Source: Paenibacillus sp. HGH0039 (GTDB lineage: Bacteria > Bacillota > Bacilli > Paenibacillales > NBRC-103111). From it: a stretch of 64,000 nt of DNA. Location of the stretch: contig NZ_KE150412.1 of assembly GCF_000411255.1 (NCBI RefSeq), forward strand, positions 1,947,884-2,011,883, in the 5' to 3' direction. How positions within the stretch are numbered: position 1 is the first letter of the stretch; each line of letters begins with the position of its first letter. Made by a program: the position numbers and the translations under genes. Below the pieces are notes generated by a model. That model did not search any database and was not told the DNA's origin. It saw only the letters and a program-made list of their open reading frames with translations. Positions 26,128-34,318 of the stretch are shown in pieces.

Positions 26128-27648
26128 CTATTTCCCCAGCAGCCCCGCCTGCATCAAATAATCCTTCGCGGTCTGTTCCGCCGACGCTCCCTGAACGTTC
26201 ACCTTGTAGTTCATTTCGCGCATCTCGTCGTCGCTGATCTTCCCGCCCAGCTTGTTCAGAACTCCGCGCAGCTCCGGATGCTCTTCCAGTGTCTTCGTTC
26301 GCAGCACGGGCGCGCCCTGATACGGCGGGAACAAATGCTTGTCGTCCTCCAGCATCGTCAGATTATACTGCTTCAGTTCACTGTCGGTGGAGTACGCGTC
26401 CACTAGATTGATATCGCCGGACTGCACGGCTTGATAGCGGATTTTCGGCTCCATCTTTTTGACGTCCGCGAACTGGAGACCGTACAGCTTCTGAATGCCC
26501 CGATACCCGTCTTCGCGGTCGGAAAATTCCAGCGTAAAGCCGGGCTTAATCGTCTGCCGCTCGTTTTGCAGATCGGAAATGGTCTTCAGCCCGCGCTCTT
26601 CCGCAAGCTGTGCGGGCACCGCCAGCGCATAGGTGTTGTTGTACGCCATCGGCGTCAGCATTTCCATACCGAATTTACTCAGCATGCCGGCTTTCGCCTG
26701 TTCGTACACCTGCTTGCTGTCGGTGCTGACCGGTGTTTCCTTCAAAAACTCGGAAATGGCGGTTCCCGTAAACTCCGGGTAAATGTCGATTTCGCCAGCC
26801 TTCAGCGCGTTGAAAACAAACGACGTTTTCCCTAAGCCCGGCTTAAGCTCGACCTTCAAATCCGTATCCTGCTCGATGAGCTGCTTGTACATCTGGATGA
26901 GAATCTCCGGCTCGGAGCCGAGCTTGCCCGCGATCACGAGATTCTTGTCCTTCCCACCCGTGAAGTACGGGACCAGCAGCAGAAGGAGCACGACCAGGAC
27001 GGCCGCCCCGGCTGCCGGCACGAAGCGCCGGAACGACATGCGCTCGAACGCCCTCAGCAGCAGATCGAACAAGATGGCCAGAAGCGCCGCCGGAACCGCG
27101 CCCAGAATGATGAGCGCCGAATCGTTCCGGTCGATGCCGAGCAGGATGAGATCGCCGAGACCGCCCGCTCCGATGAGGGCGGCCAGTGTCGCCGTGCTGA
27201 TGATGAGCACGGTGGCCGTGCGGATGCCGGCCAGAATGACGGGAAGCGCGAGCGGCAGCTCCACTTTGAACAGACGCCTGCGGCTGTTCATCCCCATCGC
27301 TCTGGACGCTTCGATGAGCGAGGCGTCCACCTCTTTGATCCCCGTATACGTGTTGCGGAGAATGGGAAGCAGCGCGTAGATGACGAGCGCGATTACCGCC
27401 GGCACCCGTCCGATTCCGAACAGCGGAATGAGCATGCCGAGCAGCGCCAGCGACGGAATCGTCTGCAGGACGGCCGCGATGCCGATAATTCCTTCCGCTC
27501 CGCGGGTTTTCCGGGTGAGGTAAATGCCGAGCGGAACCGAAATAAGGACGGCGAAAAACAAGGCGATGACGGACAGCACGATATGGTCCGCCACGGCGCC
27601 GAGAAGCTGGGACTGCCTCTCGCGGAAAACCTCGGCCAGCGTATTCAT
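26128..27648 (-). CDS. ABC importer permease fused to its substrate-binding protein (OpuC/EgtU type)
   Basis: 506 aa. Residues about 20-210 form a BPD-type permease with five or six helices, including LQTIPSLALLGMLIPLFGIG and the EAA loop (EVDASLIEASRAMGMNSRRRLFKVELP). An extra helix near 225-245 tethers an extracytoplasmic OpuAC-type binding domain (about 255-506: LVIAGKLGSEPEILIQMYKQLIEQ, IDIYPEFTGTAISEFL, NLVDAYSTDSEL). Such fusions occur in glycine betaine/carnitine/choline importers and in the ergothioneine transporter EgtUBC, and the ligand cannot be settled by eye. The ATG overlaps the ATPase stop by four bases. Confidence 0.92.
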   Translation of the reverse strand: MNTLAEVFRERQSQLLGAVADHIVLSVIALFFAVLISVPLGIYLTRKTRGAEGIIGIAAVLQTIPSLALLGMLIPLFGIGRVPAVIALVIYALLPILRNTYTGIKEVDASLIEASRAMGMNSRRRLFKVELPLALPVILAGIRTATVLIISTATLAALIGAGGLGDLILLGIDRNDSALIILGAVPAALLAILFDLLLRAFERMSFRRFVPAAGAAVLVVLLLLLVPYFTGGKDKNLVIAGKLGSEPEILIQMYKQLIEQDTDLKVELKPGLGKTSFVFNALKAGEIDIYPEFTGTAISEFLKETPVSTDSKQVYEQAKAGMLSKFGMEMLTPMAYNNTYALAVPAQLAEERGLKTISDLQNERQTIKPGFTLEFSDREDGYRGIQKLYGLQFADVKKMEPKIRYQAVQSGDINLVDAYSTDSELKQYNLTMLEDDKHLFPPYQGAPVLRTKTLEEHPELRGVLNKLGGKISDDEMREMNYKVNVQGASAEQTAKDYLMQAGLLGK

Positions 27649-28607
27649 GTCCGCGCCCCCTCCTTCAGCCGCCCGGCCATGAACTTCAGCAGCGCCTGCC
27701 GCGAGACGGAGCCCACGATCACGCCGGCCTTCTCGACGGCGAGCACCTCTTCGTCGGCAAGCAGCTGCATGGCCGCTTCCAGCGGCACTTCCGCCTTGGC
27801 GATAGCCGCGGGACGGGTCGGGAAATCGGACGGGCCGATTTCCAGCAGCACATCTTCCAGCGTCAACCGGCTGCCGAAGAGCCCCTTCTGCCCGCCGACG
27901 AACTGTTCCACAAACGCGCTGGCGGGATTTTGTAAAAACCCCTGCGGGGTGTCCAGCTGGACGATCTCGCCTTCGTTCATGAGGCAGATCCGGTCACCCA
28001 GCTTCATCGCTTCCTGCATATCGTGGGTGACGAACACGATCGTCTTCTTGATCCGCTGCTGGAGCTCCAGCAGCTCGTTCTGCAGCTTCTCCCGGCTGAG
28101 CGGGTCCAGCGCGCTGAACGGTTCGTCCATCAGCACGATCTGCGGGTCCGCGGCCAGAGCGCGGACAACCCCTACCCGCTGCTGCTGTCCGCCGGAAAGC
28201 TCCTTCGGCTTGCGGGAGCGGTAAGTTTTAGGCTCGAGTCCCACCATATCGAGCAGCTCGTCCACGCGGGCGCGTATTTTCGCGCGATCCCATTTGCGCA
28301 TTTCCGGCACGATGGCGATATTCTCTTCGATCGTCATATGCGGAAACAGCGCGATCTGCTGAAGCACATAGCCGATGTTCCAGCGAAGCTCGTGGATATC
28401 GTATTCGCTTACTTTGCGCCCGTTGATCCACAGCGTTCCCCCGGACAGCGGGATAAGCCGGTTGATCATTTTCAGCGTCGTCGTTTTCCCGCACCCGCTG
28501 GGCCCGATAAATACGAAAAATTCCCCTTCGTTAATTTCCAGATTCAGATCGTTTACGGCTACCGTATCGTCCGCGTAACGTTTAGAGACGTTCTCGAAAC
28601 GGATCAT
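27645..28607 (-). CDS. ABC importer ATPase, OpuCA/ProV type with CBS-like tail
   Basis: 320 aa. Walker A GPSGCGKTT (about 34-42), Q-loop VLQQIALFPHMT, signature LSGGQQQR, Walker B IVLMDEPFSALDP and the switch His in FVTHDMQEA are all present. After about residue 240 the chain continues with PLEAAMQLLADEEVLAVEKAGVIVGSVSRQALLKFM, a single CBS-like module; in OpuA/OpuCA, CBS pairs sense ionic strength or nucleotides. It is the first gene of a two-gene operon with the fused permease/binding protein and supplies ATP hydrolysis for uptake. A TATAAA-type -10 lies upstream, with no clear regulator site. Confidence 0.93.
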   Translation of the reverse strand: MIRFENVSKRYADDTVAVNDLNLEINEGEFFVFIGPSGCGKTTTLKMINRLIPLSGGTLWINGRKVSEYDIHELRWNIGYVLQQIALFPHMTIEENIAIVPEMRKWDRAKIRARVDELLDMVGLEPKTYRSRKPKELSGGQQQRVGVVRALAADPQIVLMDEPFSALDPLSREKLQNELLELQQRIKKTIVFVTHDMQEAMKLGDRICLMNEGEIVQLDTPQGFLQNPASAFVEQFVGGQKGLFGSRLTLEDVLLEIGPSDFPTRPAAIAKAEVPLEAAMQLLADEEVLAVEKAGVIVGSVSRQALLKFMAGRLKEGART

Positions 28608-28937
28608 AATTTTCTCCTCTGCGCCACTGACTTTTATTGGCCCCTGTGTACCTATCTCTCTTTATAATAGCCTTGCGGGCAAAAAATGAATCTGCGAAAA
28701 AAACCTTGCTAGGCATAGAGGCCCGTCAAGGTTTTGAGAAGAGGTTATCCGGCATGCAGGTAAGACTTCACGTCTTTGCCCGCGTAAGCTTTCCAAATGA
28801 TCAGGTTGTAAGGGTAGATTCGTCCGGTCCTGCCTGATCCGCTCGAACATCCGGTACAAGCATCGCGCCGCTACAGTCAGTCAGGCACCTAAATGTGAGG
28901 CCGCCGCGGCCGGTGCCGCTTTTGCACTCTCCCTGTT
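28608..28937. other. Gap between importer operon and DUF523 gene
   Basis: 330 bp. It holds the upstream region of the ABC operon on its left (TATAAA near 28663 on the minus strand). A 65-codon minus-strand frame (28662-28859) has no ribosome binding site or recognisable family and is not accepted. Confidence 0.4.
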
Positions 28938-29414
28938 TTAAACAGACACGTATTCCGACAGACCATGCTCCAGCAGCTCATCCTCCGAGATCACTTTGAA
29001 GCCTTCTTTGCGGAGCAATGCCGCCGTGACTCCCTCGCCGGAAATTTTGGTTCCGTTAAAAGCCCCGTTGTAAATGGCCCGGCTGCCGCAGGAAGGGCTG
29101 TTTTCTTTGAGCACGACTACGGTCGCGCCGACCTTGCAGGCAAGCTCCAGTGTTTTAAAAGCTCCGCTCGCGTAAAGCCCAGTTACATCGTTCCCGGACC
29201 GGTCGACCACCTTCGCTCCGCCGGCAAGCACGTCCTCGCCCGTACCTCCGGTAATTTCAGCCGGTTCGCGCGGAGTCGTGAATCCGCCCAGCAGCTCCGG
29301 ACAGACCATCATGGCCTTGCCTTCGCCGACTAATTCGGAGATCATCTCCACCAGACTGTGTGTCGCGTTATACCGGCATTCCAGTCCGGCCAAGCAAGAA
29401 CTGACAAGTATCAT
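28938..29414 (-). CDS. DUF523 (YbbK-like) protein
   Basis: 158 aa. The family's conserved cysteines are in place: SSCLAGLECRYNATHS at the N-terminus, MMVCPELLGGFTTPREPAEI near 36-55, and VVLKENSPSCGSRAIYNG near 98-116. DUF523 proteins are small cytoplasmic proteins, sometimes fused to or found with YbgA-like domains. The Cys pattern suggests a metal or Fe-S site, but no activity is established. The start is an ATG with AAAGGATG ten bases upstream. It appears monocistronic. Confidence 0.88.
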   Translation of the reverse strand: MILVSSCLAGLECRYNATHSLVEMISELVGEGKAMMVCPELLGGFTTPREPAEITGGTGEDVLAGGAKVVDRSGNDVTGLYASGAFKTLELACKVGATVVVLKENSPSCGSRAIYNGAFNGTKISGEGVTAALLRKEGFKVISEDELLEHGLSEYVSV

Positions 29415-29611
29415 TCAGACTGACATCCTTTATCCGCAAAGTTTATAGACCGCTACGGAAAGTGTAGCACCGCCGGTTTCGTCTGACAACAATACGCACT
29501 CGCAAGTCTTCATGCGATTGACCGCGGTCGTGCCGCTTCCCGGGTAATGAGCCAGCTCATTCGAAACTAAAAAAAACGTCCGCCCCTTTACGCAAGAGAA
29601 ACGGACGATTT

Positions 29612-29788
29612 CTACGCGGGAAGAAGAACAGTGAAGACCGTTCCCTTGCCGGGTTCGCTATGCACCCCGATGCTCCCTCCGTGCAGCAGAACGTTCTGCT
29701 CCGCGATGGCAAGACCGAGACCCGTGCCGCCGCTCGGGCGGGTCCGGGAATGGTCGGCGCGGTAGAACCGGTTAATCGTGTTCGGCAT
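29612..29788 (-). pseudogene. C-terminal fragment of a sensor histidine kinase
   Basis: Only the end of an HATPase domain is present: [17 protein letters not shown], the G2 box [18 protein letters not shown] and the final [14 protein letters not shown], then a stop. This is the canonical tail of OmpR-partner kinases. The sensor, the phospho-acceptor His and the N and G1 boxes are missing. The sequence switches near 29780 to a plus-strand frame of unrelated coding sequence, so this is a recombination or deletion scar. Confidence 0.75.
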
Positions 29789-29993
29789 CACCTGCATGGG
29801 GCAGTGGCTTTCCGGGCTGTTCCGCACGGCGGACGAAATGAGGCTGGCCGCTTTGGGCGACGCCGAATTTCTCGGCACCGCCTACCGGCTGCTCGGAGGA
29901 GCGGTCGCCAACATCGCGGCGCTCGTGTTTATGACGGCGATTTCCTATTTCAAGCCGCTGGGTAAAATCCGTAAAACGGCGCGTAAAAGCTAA
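29778..29993 (+). pseudogene. C-terminal fragment of a membrane protein
   Basis: The plus-strand frame ([20 protein letters not shown]...) ends with a transmembrane helix (VANIAALVFMTAISYF) and a basic tail (KPLGKIRKTARKS), as at the end of an integral membrane transporter. No ribosome binding site or start is visible, and the frame runs into the antisense of a histidine-kinase fragment. The family is not recognised. Confidence 0.45.
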
Positions 29994-30038
29994 GCCGGCT
30001 GCGCTGCGCTGCCTACGGCTTACGGCGCGCGCCCGCCA

Positions 30039-30992
30039 TCAGGCGGGACCGGGATACTGCACGCTGAGTTCCGCGATGAGCTCCCGGATGGCGGCTACGA
30101 GAGCCGCCGGCTGCTCCACACGCGCCTCCTTGCCGAAGCTCACAAAAAATCGGGCGGCCCAAGGGATGAAATCCGGCCGGATCATCCGGCTGATCGTTCC
30201 GGTCCCGTCCTCGTACACGGTCAACCCTTCGGCCATCCAGGTTTCCGTGCTGCACCGGCGGACGCCTTCCTTATCGAGCAAAACGTGTAAAGGAGAGGCC
30301 CCCTCTTCATCGGAGAGCGACAGATAGTCTTGGACGGTAAGCTTGTCATAGTTCCGCTTACCGCTCTGATCCTCCACTGGCTCGATGGCGGTAATCCGGT
30401 CTACGCGGAACACACGGATCGCGGATCGCTCGAAGCAGTAGGCCGGACAGTACCATAAGCCGTTCGTCGCATAGATGCCGATGGGCTGGATTTTTCTGGA
30501 GACGATATCCGTATTGGCGTCATACCGGATCCGGATGATCCGCTGCTCCACCGCCTGTTCCAGAAGCCCGGCCAGATGAGGCGCTTCCACATGCCGCTGC
30601 GGGGTCCAGAACGTGAAACGCGTCCGGAGTCCGTTAATCCGCTGCCGGGTTTCCTCCGGGAGATAGTGGGTAAACTTTTTCAGTGCGGAGAGCGATTCCG
30701 GCTGAAAAGGCAGGTCGGCATAATCGCGCAGCGACTGGTAAGCGAAAAACATCGCGACCGCTTCATTTTCCGAAAATAAAATGGGCGGCAGCGTTTTCTC
30801 CCTCAGCATCTGATATCCCCCGGCCGCTCCCGGCTCGGAATATAAGGGAAGACCGGCTTCGGTCAACTCCTGCAGGTCCCGGAGGATGGTCCTTTTGGAA
30901 ACACCGAACTCCTGTGCCAGTTCGCCTGCCGTAAACCTCCGCTTCGTATTGAGCGTAATCATCAGTTCGATCTGTCTTCGGGATTTGGACAA
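30039..30992 (-). CDS. HTH-WYL transcriptional regulator
   Basis: 317 aa. An HTH_11/DeoR-like winged helix (residues 4-60: RRFTAGELAQEFGVSKRTILRDLQEL) is followed by a WYL ligand-binding domain (about 135-215, with LWYCPAYCFERSAIRVFRVDRI) and a WCX-type C-terminal extension (about 230-317). WYL proteins sense nucleic-acid-derived or nucleotide ligands in several systems, and most act as repressors or activators of adjacent genes. It diverges from an AlkC-like repair gene across a 140-bp spacer with a palindrome on the promoter, so it probably controls that gene and perhaps itself. Confidence 0.92.
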   Translation of the reverse strand: MSKSRRQIELMITLNTKRRFTAGELAQEFGVSKRTILRDLQELTEAGLPLYSEPGAAGGYQMLREKTLPPILFSENEAVAMFFAYQSLRDYADLPFQPESLSALKKFTHYLPEETRQRINGLRTRFTFWTPQRHVEAPHLAGLLEQAVEQRIIRIRYDANTDIVSRKIQPIGIYATNGLWYCPAYCFERSAIRVFRVDRITAIEPVEDQSGKRNYDKLTVQDYLSLSDEEGASPLHVLLDKEGVRRCSTETWMAEGLTVYEDGTGTISRMIRPDFIPWAARFFVSFGKEARVEQPAALVAAIRELIAELSVQYPGPA

Positions 30993-31064
30993 TGACCTGG
31001 GCTCCTTGCTTTTGATTTGGTTCCAGACAGCATCAAGAATTGCTTCTAGTATACCTCACAAACG

Positions 31065-31094
31065 TTGACAATCCTTGTCACCATTCCATGATAA
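31065..31094 (+). promoter_or_regulatory. Promoter and operator between WYL regulator and alkC-like gene
   Basis: TTGACA (31065-31070) and TGATAA (31089-31094) are 18 bp apart on the plus strand. The -35 is part of the inverted repeat TGACA-N5-TGTCA (31066-31080). A minus-strand TATACT (31048-31053) may be the -10 of the divergent regulator gene, so one bound protein could cover both promoters. Confidence 0.65.
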
Positions 31095-31132
31095 GTTGAT
31101 TACAGGTCGTTGAATCAGGAAAGGGGCAAGTC

Positions 31133-32212
31133 ATGGAACTGCTTAAAGATTTATATAGTCCATCTTTTTTCGAGCGTTTTATTAACCTTGTTAAAGAAAA
31201 ATATCCCTCATTTGACGGGGACCGCTTCCGCGTCTCCATTTATGACGGGAACTGGGATACGGAGGCGTTCAAGCAGCGGATGCGGCATATTACATGCTCG
31301 CTTACGGAGACGCTCCCTTCCTCTTATCCCGAGGCGCTGGAAGTCTTGACGGCCGTCGCGCCGCAGTGCAGGGGAGTCGAGTATTTGTTCTTCCCCGACT
31401 TCATCGAGCTTAACGGTCTCGGTTCGTACGAGCTGTCTATGGAATTTTTGCAAACATTCACTCCTTACTCCAGCTCCGAATTTGCCGTCCGTCCTTTTTT
31501 GCTGCGGGAACCGGGGCTTACCCTGGAACATATGAAGCGGTGGGCGCGCCACGAGAACGAGCATGTCCGGCGTCTGGCCAGCGAAGGCTGCAGACCCCGT
31601 CTGCCGTGGGCTTCCAATCTGCCCGCCTTGCGGGAAGACCCTCGTCCGATTCTTCCGATTCTCGAAACGCTGAAGGAAGACCCGTCGGAATACGTGAGGA
31701 AGAGCGTGGCCAACAATCTCAACGACATATCCAAGGACCACCCCGAACTCGTGTTGGAGCTTGCCAAGGGCTGGTATGGTAAAAACCCGGCCACCAACTG
31801 GATCGTGAAGCACGGCTGCCGCTCGCTGCTGAGAAAAGGCGATTCCCGTGCGCTCTCCCTGTTCGGGTATGAAGAGATCCGGAACATCTCGGTTCATGCT
31901 CTGGACGTGATAACCGGAAGCATAGCGGAGGGAGAGAATCTGGAGTTTTCTTTCCGGCTTGTGAACGAATCGGAAGATGTACAGGCCCTGCGGGTGGATT
32001 ATGAAATCGGGTACCGGAAGAAAAACGGGATGCTTGCGCCGAAACGTTTCAAGCTGACTGAGAAGCCGTTCGGACCGGGCGCTCATCCCCTTGCCAAACG
32101 GCATTCGTTCAAGCTTCTGACGACCCGCACGTATTACGCCGGTGAACACGAGGTCCGCATTCTCGTTAACGGGACCCCGATGGCCGCGGTGTCGTTTGAA
32201 TTTACGGAGTAA
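31133..32212 (+). CDS. AlkC-like DNA alkylation repair protein (HEAT-like repeats)
   Basis: 359 aa, ATG behind AAAGGGGCAAGTC. The AlkC/AlkD superfamily are DNA glycosylases built of HEAT-like helical repeats that excise alkylated purines. The central part (about 130-235) shows such repeats: MKRWARHENEHVRRLASEG, RLPWASNLPALREDPRPI, LEDPSEYVRKSVANNL-like and DHPELVLELAKGW. The C-terminal about 100 residues (ISVHALDVITGSIAEGENLEF...) look like the immunoglobulin-like domain that distinguishes AlkC from AlkD. It is monocistronic and paired with a WYL regulator. Confidence 0.82.
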   Translation: MELLKDLYSPSFFERFINLVKEKYPSFDGDRFRVSIYDGNWDTEAFKQRMRHITCSLTETLPSSYPEALEVLTAVAPQCRGVEYLFFPDFIELNGLGSYELSMEFLQTFTPYSSSEFAVRPFLLREPGLTLEHMKRWARHENEHVRRLASEGCRPRLPWASNLPALREDPRPILPILETLKEDPSEYVRKSVANNLNDISKDHPELVLELAKGWYGKNPATNWIVKHGCRSLLRKGDSRALSLFGYEEIRNISVHALDVITGSIAEGENLEFSFRLVNESEDVQALRVDYEIGYRKKNGMLAPKRFKLTEKPFGPGAHPLAKRHSFKLLTTRTYYAGEHEVRILVNGTPMAAVSFEFTE

Positions 32213-32309
32213 CGCGATGCGGCTGCTTTCCGCCTGATGCGACTGCAGTCCCCCGCTTCCTTTTCCGGCGGGTCTAAGCTGCCGTTTGCCGGTAGTTATC
32301 CCGATTAGC

Positions 32310-32351
32310 AAAAGGCTCAAGCCGTCTCCTCCGGAGGCGGCCTGAGCCTTT
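32310..32351. terminator. Bidirectional terminator behind the alkC-like gene
   Basis: AAAGGCTCA-GCCG pairs with CGGC-TGAGCCTTT. The loop contains a second small CTCC/GGAG pairing. Confidence 0.85.
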
Positions 32352-32374
32352 ATTTCCGTTTTCCCGCCGGAAAG

Positions 32375-32439
32375 CAAAAAAACCTTTCCGCAGCACCGGC
32401 GCCATTCTCACAAGGCACACATTTACGGAAAGGATGGTT
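32375..32439 (-). terminator. Terminator of the des operon
   Basis: On the minus strand AACC-TCCTTTCCG and CGGAAAGGTT-type arms enclose a large loop of about 35 bases and are followed by seven T residues. It lies 80 bp after desR. Confidence 0.65.
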
Positions 32440-32520
32440 TTGTATGGTTAGTGGATGAGAGTGTCCCGGCACGTATGGTGCTACTTCGGAATCGGAACGG
32501 TTGCGGCTCTGCGTTCCGGT

Positions 32521-33120
32521 TTATTTAAACCAGCCCTTCTCCTTGAAGCGGGTGATGGCTTCGATCCGGTTGCTCACGTCCAGCTTGTCGAGGATCACCG
32601 AGATGTAATTGCGGACCGTCCCGGTCGTAATGTACATCTGGCTGGCGATTTCTTTCGTATTCTTGCCGTCGGCGATGAGAAGCAGCACTTCCTTCTCCCG
32701 CTCCGTCAGCGGATTCTCCTCGCTGTAGGCTTCGTCTACGAGCTCCGAGGCGTAGAGCCGCCGGCCCGCCATCACACTGCGGATGGAATCCGCCAGCTCC
32801 TCGCTGGGGCTGTCCTTGAGCAGATAGCCGTTCACGCCGGCCTTCATGGCGCGCTCGAAATAGCCGGAGCGGGCGAACGTCGTCAGGATGATGACCTTGC
32901 AGCCGGAGCCTTTCAGCTCCTCGGCCGCATCCAGCCCGCTCTTCGCCGGCATCTCGATGTCCATGATGCAGACGTCCGGCTTGTGCTCGTGCACGAGCTT
33001 CAGCGCATCTTCGCCGTTGCCCGCAACGCCCACAACGGTCATATCTTCCTCCAGATTAAGCAGGGAAGCTAGCGCGCCCAGCAGCATCCGCTGGTCCTCG
33101 GCGATCACAATGCGAATCAT
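32521..33120 (-). CDS. desR: Membrane-fluidity response regulator DesR
   Basis: 199 aa. The receiver has VIAEDQRMLLGALASLL at the start, phospho-acceptor Asp54 in DVCIMDIEMPAKSG and Lys in GYLLKDSPSEEL. The NarL-type helix-turn-helix is LTEREKEVLLLIADGKNTKEIASQMYITTGTVRNYISVILDKL (split across the last 65 residues). In Bacillus subtilis DesR-P tetramerises on the des promoter and turns on the desaturase in the cold. Its ATG overlaps the desK stop by four bases, and gene order des-desK-desR is the same as in B. subtilis. Confidence 0.93.
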   Translation of the reverse strand: MIRIVIAEDQRMLLGALASLLNLEEDMTVVGVAGNGEDALKLVHEHKPDVCIMDIEMPAKSGLDAAEELKGSGCKVIILTTFARSGYFERAMKAGVNGYLLKDSPSEELADSIRSVMAGRRLYASELVDEAYSEENPLTEREKEVLLLIADGKNTKEIASQMYITTGTVRNYISVILDKLDVSNRIEAITRFKEKGWFK

Positions 33121-34253
33121 TTCCCCGCCTCCTTTGCCGGTTGTTTCAAAACGATCGGAATTTTAATGACGACCGTGGTCCCTCCGTCGGAGAGAATTTC
33201 CAGCGTGCCGTTAATAAATTCCAGACGTTCTTTCATCCCGCGCAGCCCGTTCCCGCGGAAATAATCGAACTGCTCCGCCCGGCCGTTCCCGTTGTCCTTC
33301 ACCTTGACGACGAGGTCCGTCCGCGACGGTTCGATCACAATCGTGCAGGCCGTCGCACCGCTGTGCTTGACCACGTTGGTGACCGCTTCTTTAAGGCACA
33401 TGCTGACGACATTCTCCGTCATCAGCGAAGTATCGATCTGCTTCGGGTCGCCTTCCAGCTTGAAAGCTATCTGCGCCGCTTTCAAAATCTGCTTGACCCG
33501 GAACATTTCCTCGGCGACCCGCGTGCTGCGCATGTTGGTCACCATTTCGCGCACTTCCTTCAGCGCGCTCCGCGCCGTCTGCCGCACATCGTTAATCTCG
33601 GCCCGCGCCTGGCTCGGGTTCTTGGCGATGAGCTTGCCCGCCAGATCGCTCTTGAGCCCGATCAGGGAAAGCTTTTGCCCGAGCGTGTCATGCAGGTCCC
33701 GGGCGATCCTCTGACGCTCCTCCAGCTTGACCAGCTCGTCAATCCGCTTGTTCGCGTCCTCCAGCTGCTCCTGCAGCTTATCCCGTTTGTTCTTCGTATA
33801 CGTATTGACCGGAAGCAGAATCACCCCGATCAGGGAGATCAGCACGAACGGAAGCTGCGTAATGAAGATCGGATTTTGCGTGACGAAACCGAAATTGATC
33901 GTAGCGATCGTGCTTACCAGATGAATGGTATAGAAGGTAAAGAAGCCGATCTTGTTCTGGATATTCCCGATAAAAAAAGCGAGAAACAGCGAAAAATACA
34001 CGTACCCGAACAGAAGCGTCATCGCGATCGAAACGACAATCTGCACGCTCGTCCAGAAATACACAAGCCACCCCTTCGATACGACGGACAGCACATAGCA
34101 GCTGAAAAACACAATGATCATGCCGATGCCGAAGGCGTTCTTGAGGGTGGAGCCCGAACTGAATATGAAATAAAAAGGAAGGATGTAAAAGACTACCCAC
34201 ACGTAAGGACTGAGACCGGTGTTTTTCTGAAAAATTCGAATCCAATTCTGCAT
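33117..34253 (-). CDS. desK: Membrane thermosensor histidine kinase DesK
   Basis: 378 aa from the ATG at 34251-34253 with AAAAGGTGAAG upstream; a longer in-frame start would add 13 charged residues. Four or five membrane helices lie between about 15 and 148. The thickness-sensing linker leads to a coiled coil and the phospho-acceptor His188 in RQRIARDLHDTLGQKL, the same position as in B. subtilis DesK. The HATPase domain has CLKEAVTNVVKHSG and VKDNGNGRAEQ. Cold-ordered lipids thicken the membrane and switch DesK from phosphatase to kinase towards DesR. It lies 65 bp after des and is coupled to desR. Confidence 0.94.
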   Translation of the reverse strand: MQNWIRIFQKNTGLSPYVWVVFYILPFYFIFSSGSTLKNAFGIGMIIVFFSCYVLSVVSKGWLVYFWTSVQIVVSIAMTLLFGYVYFSLFLAFFIGNIQNKIGFFTFYTIHLVSTIATINFGFVTQNPIFITQLPFVLISLIGVILLPVNTYTKNKRDKLQEQLEDANKRIDELVKLEERQRIARDLHDTLGQKLSLIGLKSDLAGKLIAKNPSQARAEINDVRQTARSALKEVREMVTNMRSTRVAEEMFRVKQILKAAQIAFKLEGDPKQIDTSLMTENVVSMCLKEAVTNVVKHSGATACTIVIEPSRTDLVVKVKDNGNGRAEQFDYFRGNGLRGMKERLEFINGTLEILSDGGTTVVIKIPIVLKQPAKEAGK

Positions 34254-34318
34254 GGTCTCTTCACCTTTTCTGCGGCGCCGTTTTACATCCATTTTAGCAT
34301 AAACCGTTAAGTTTGGGA

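Noticed and set aside
28662-28859. 65-codon minus-strand frame upstream of the importer operon
   Set aside because: No ribosome binding site or recognisable motif, and it covers the likely promoter of the importer operon.
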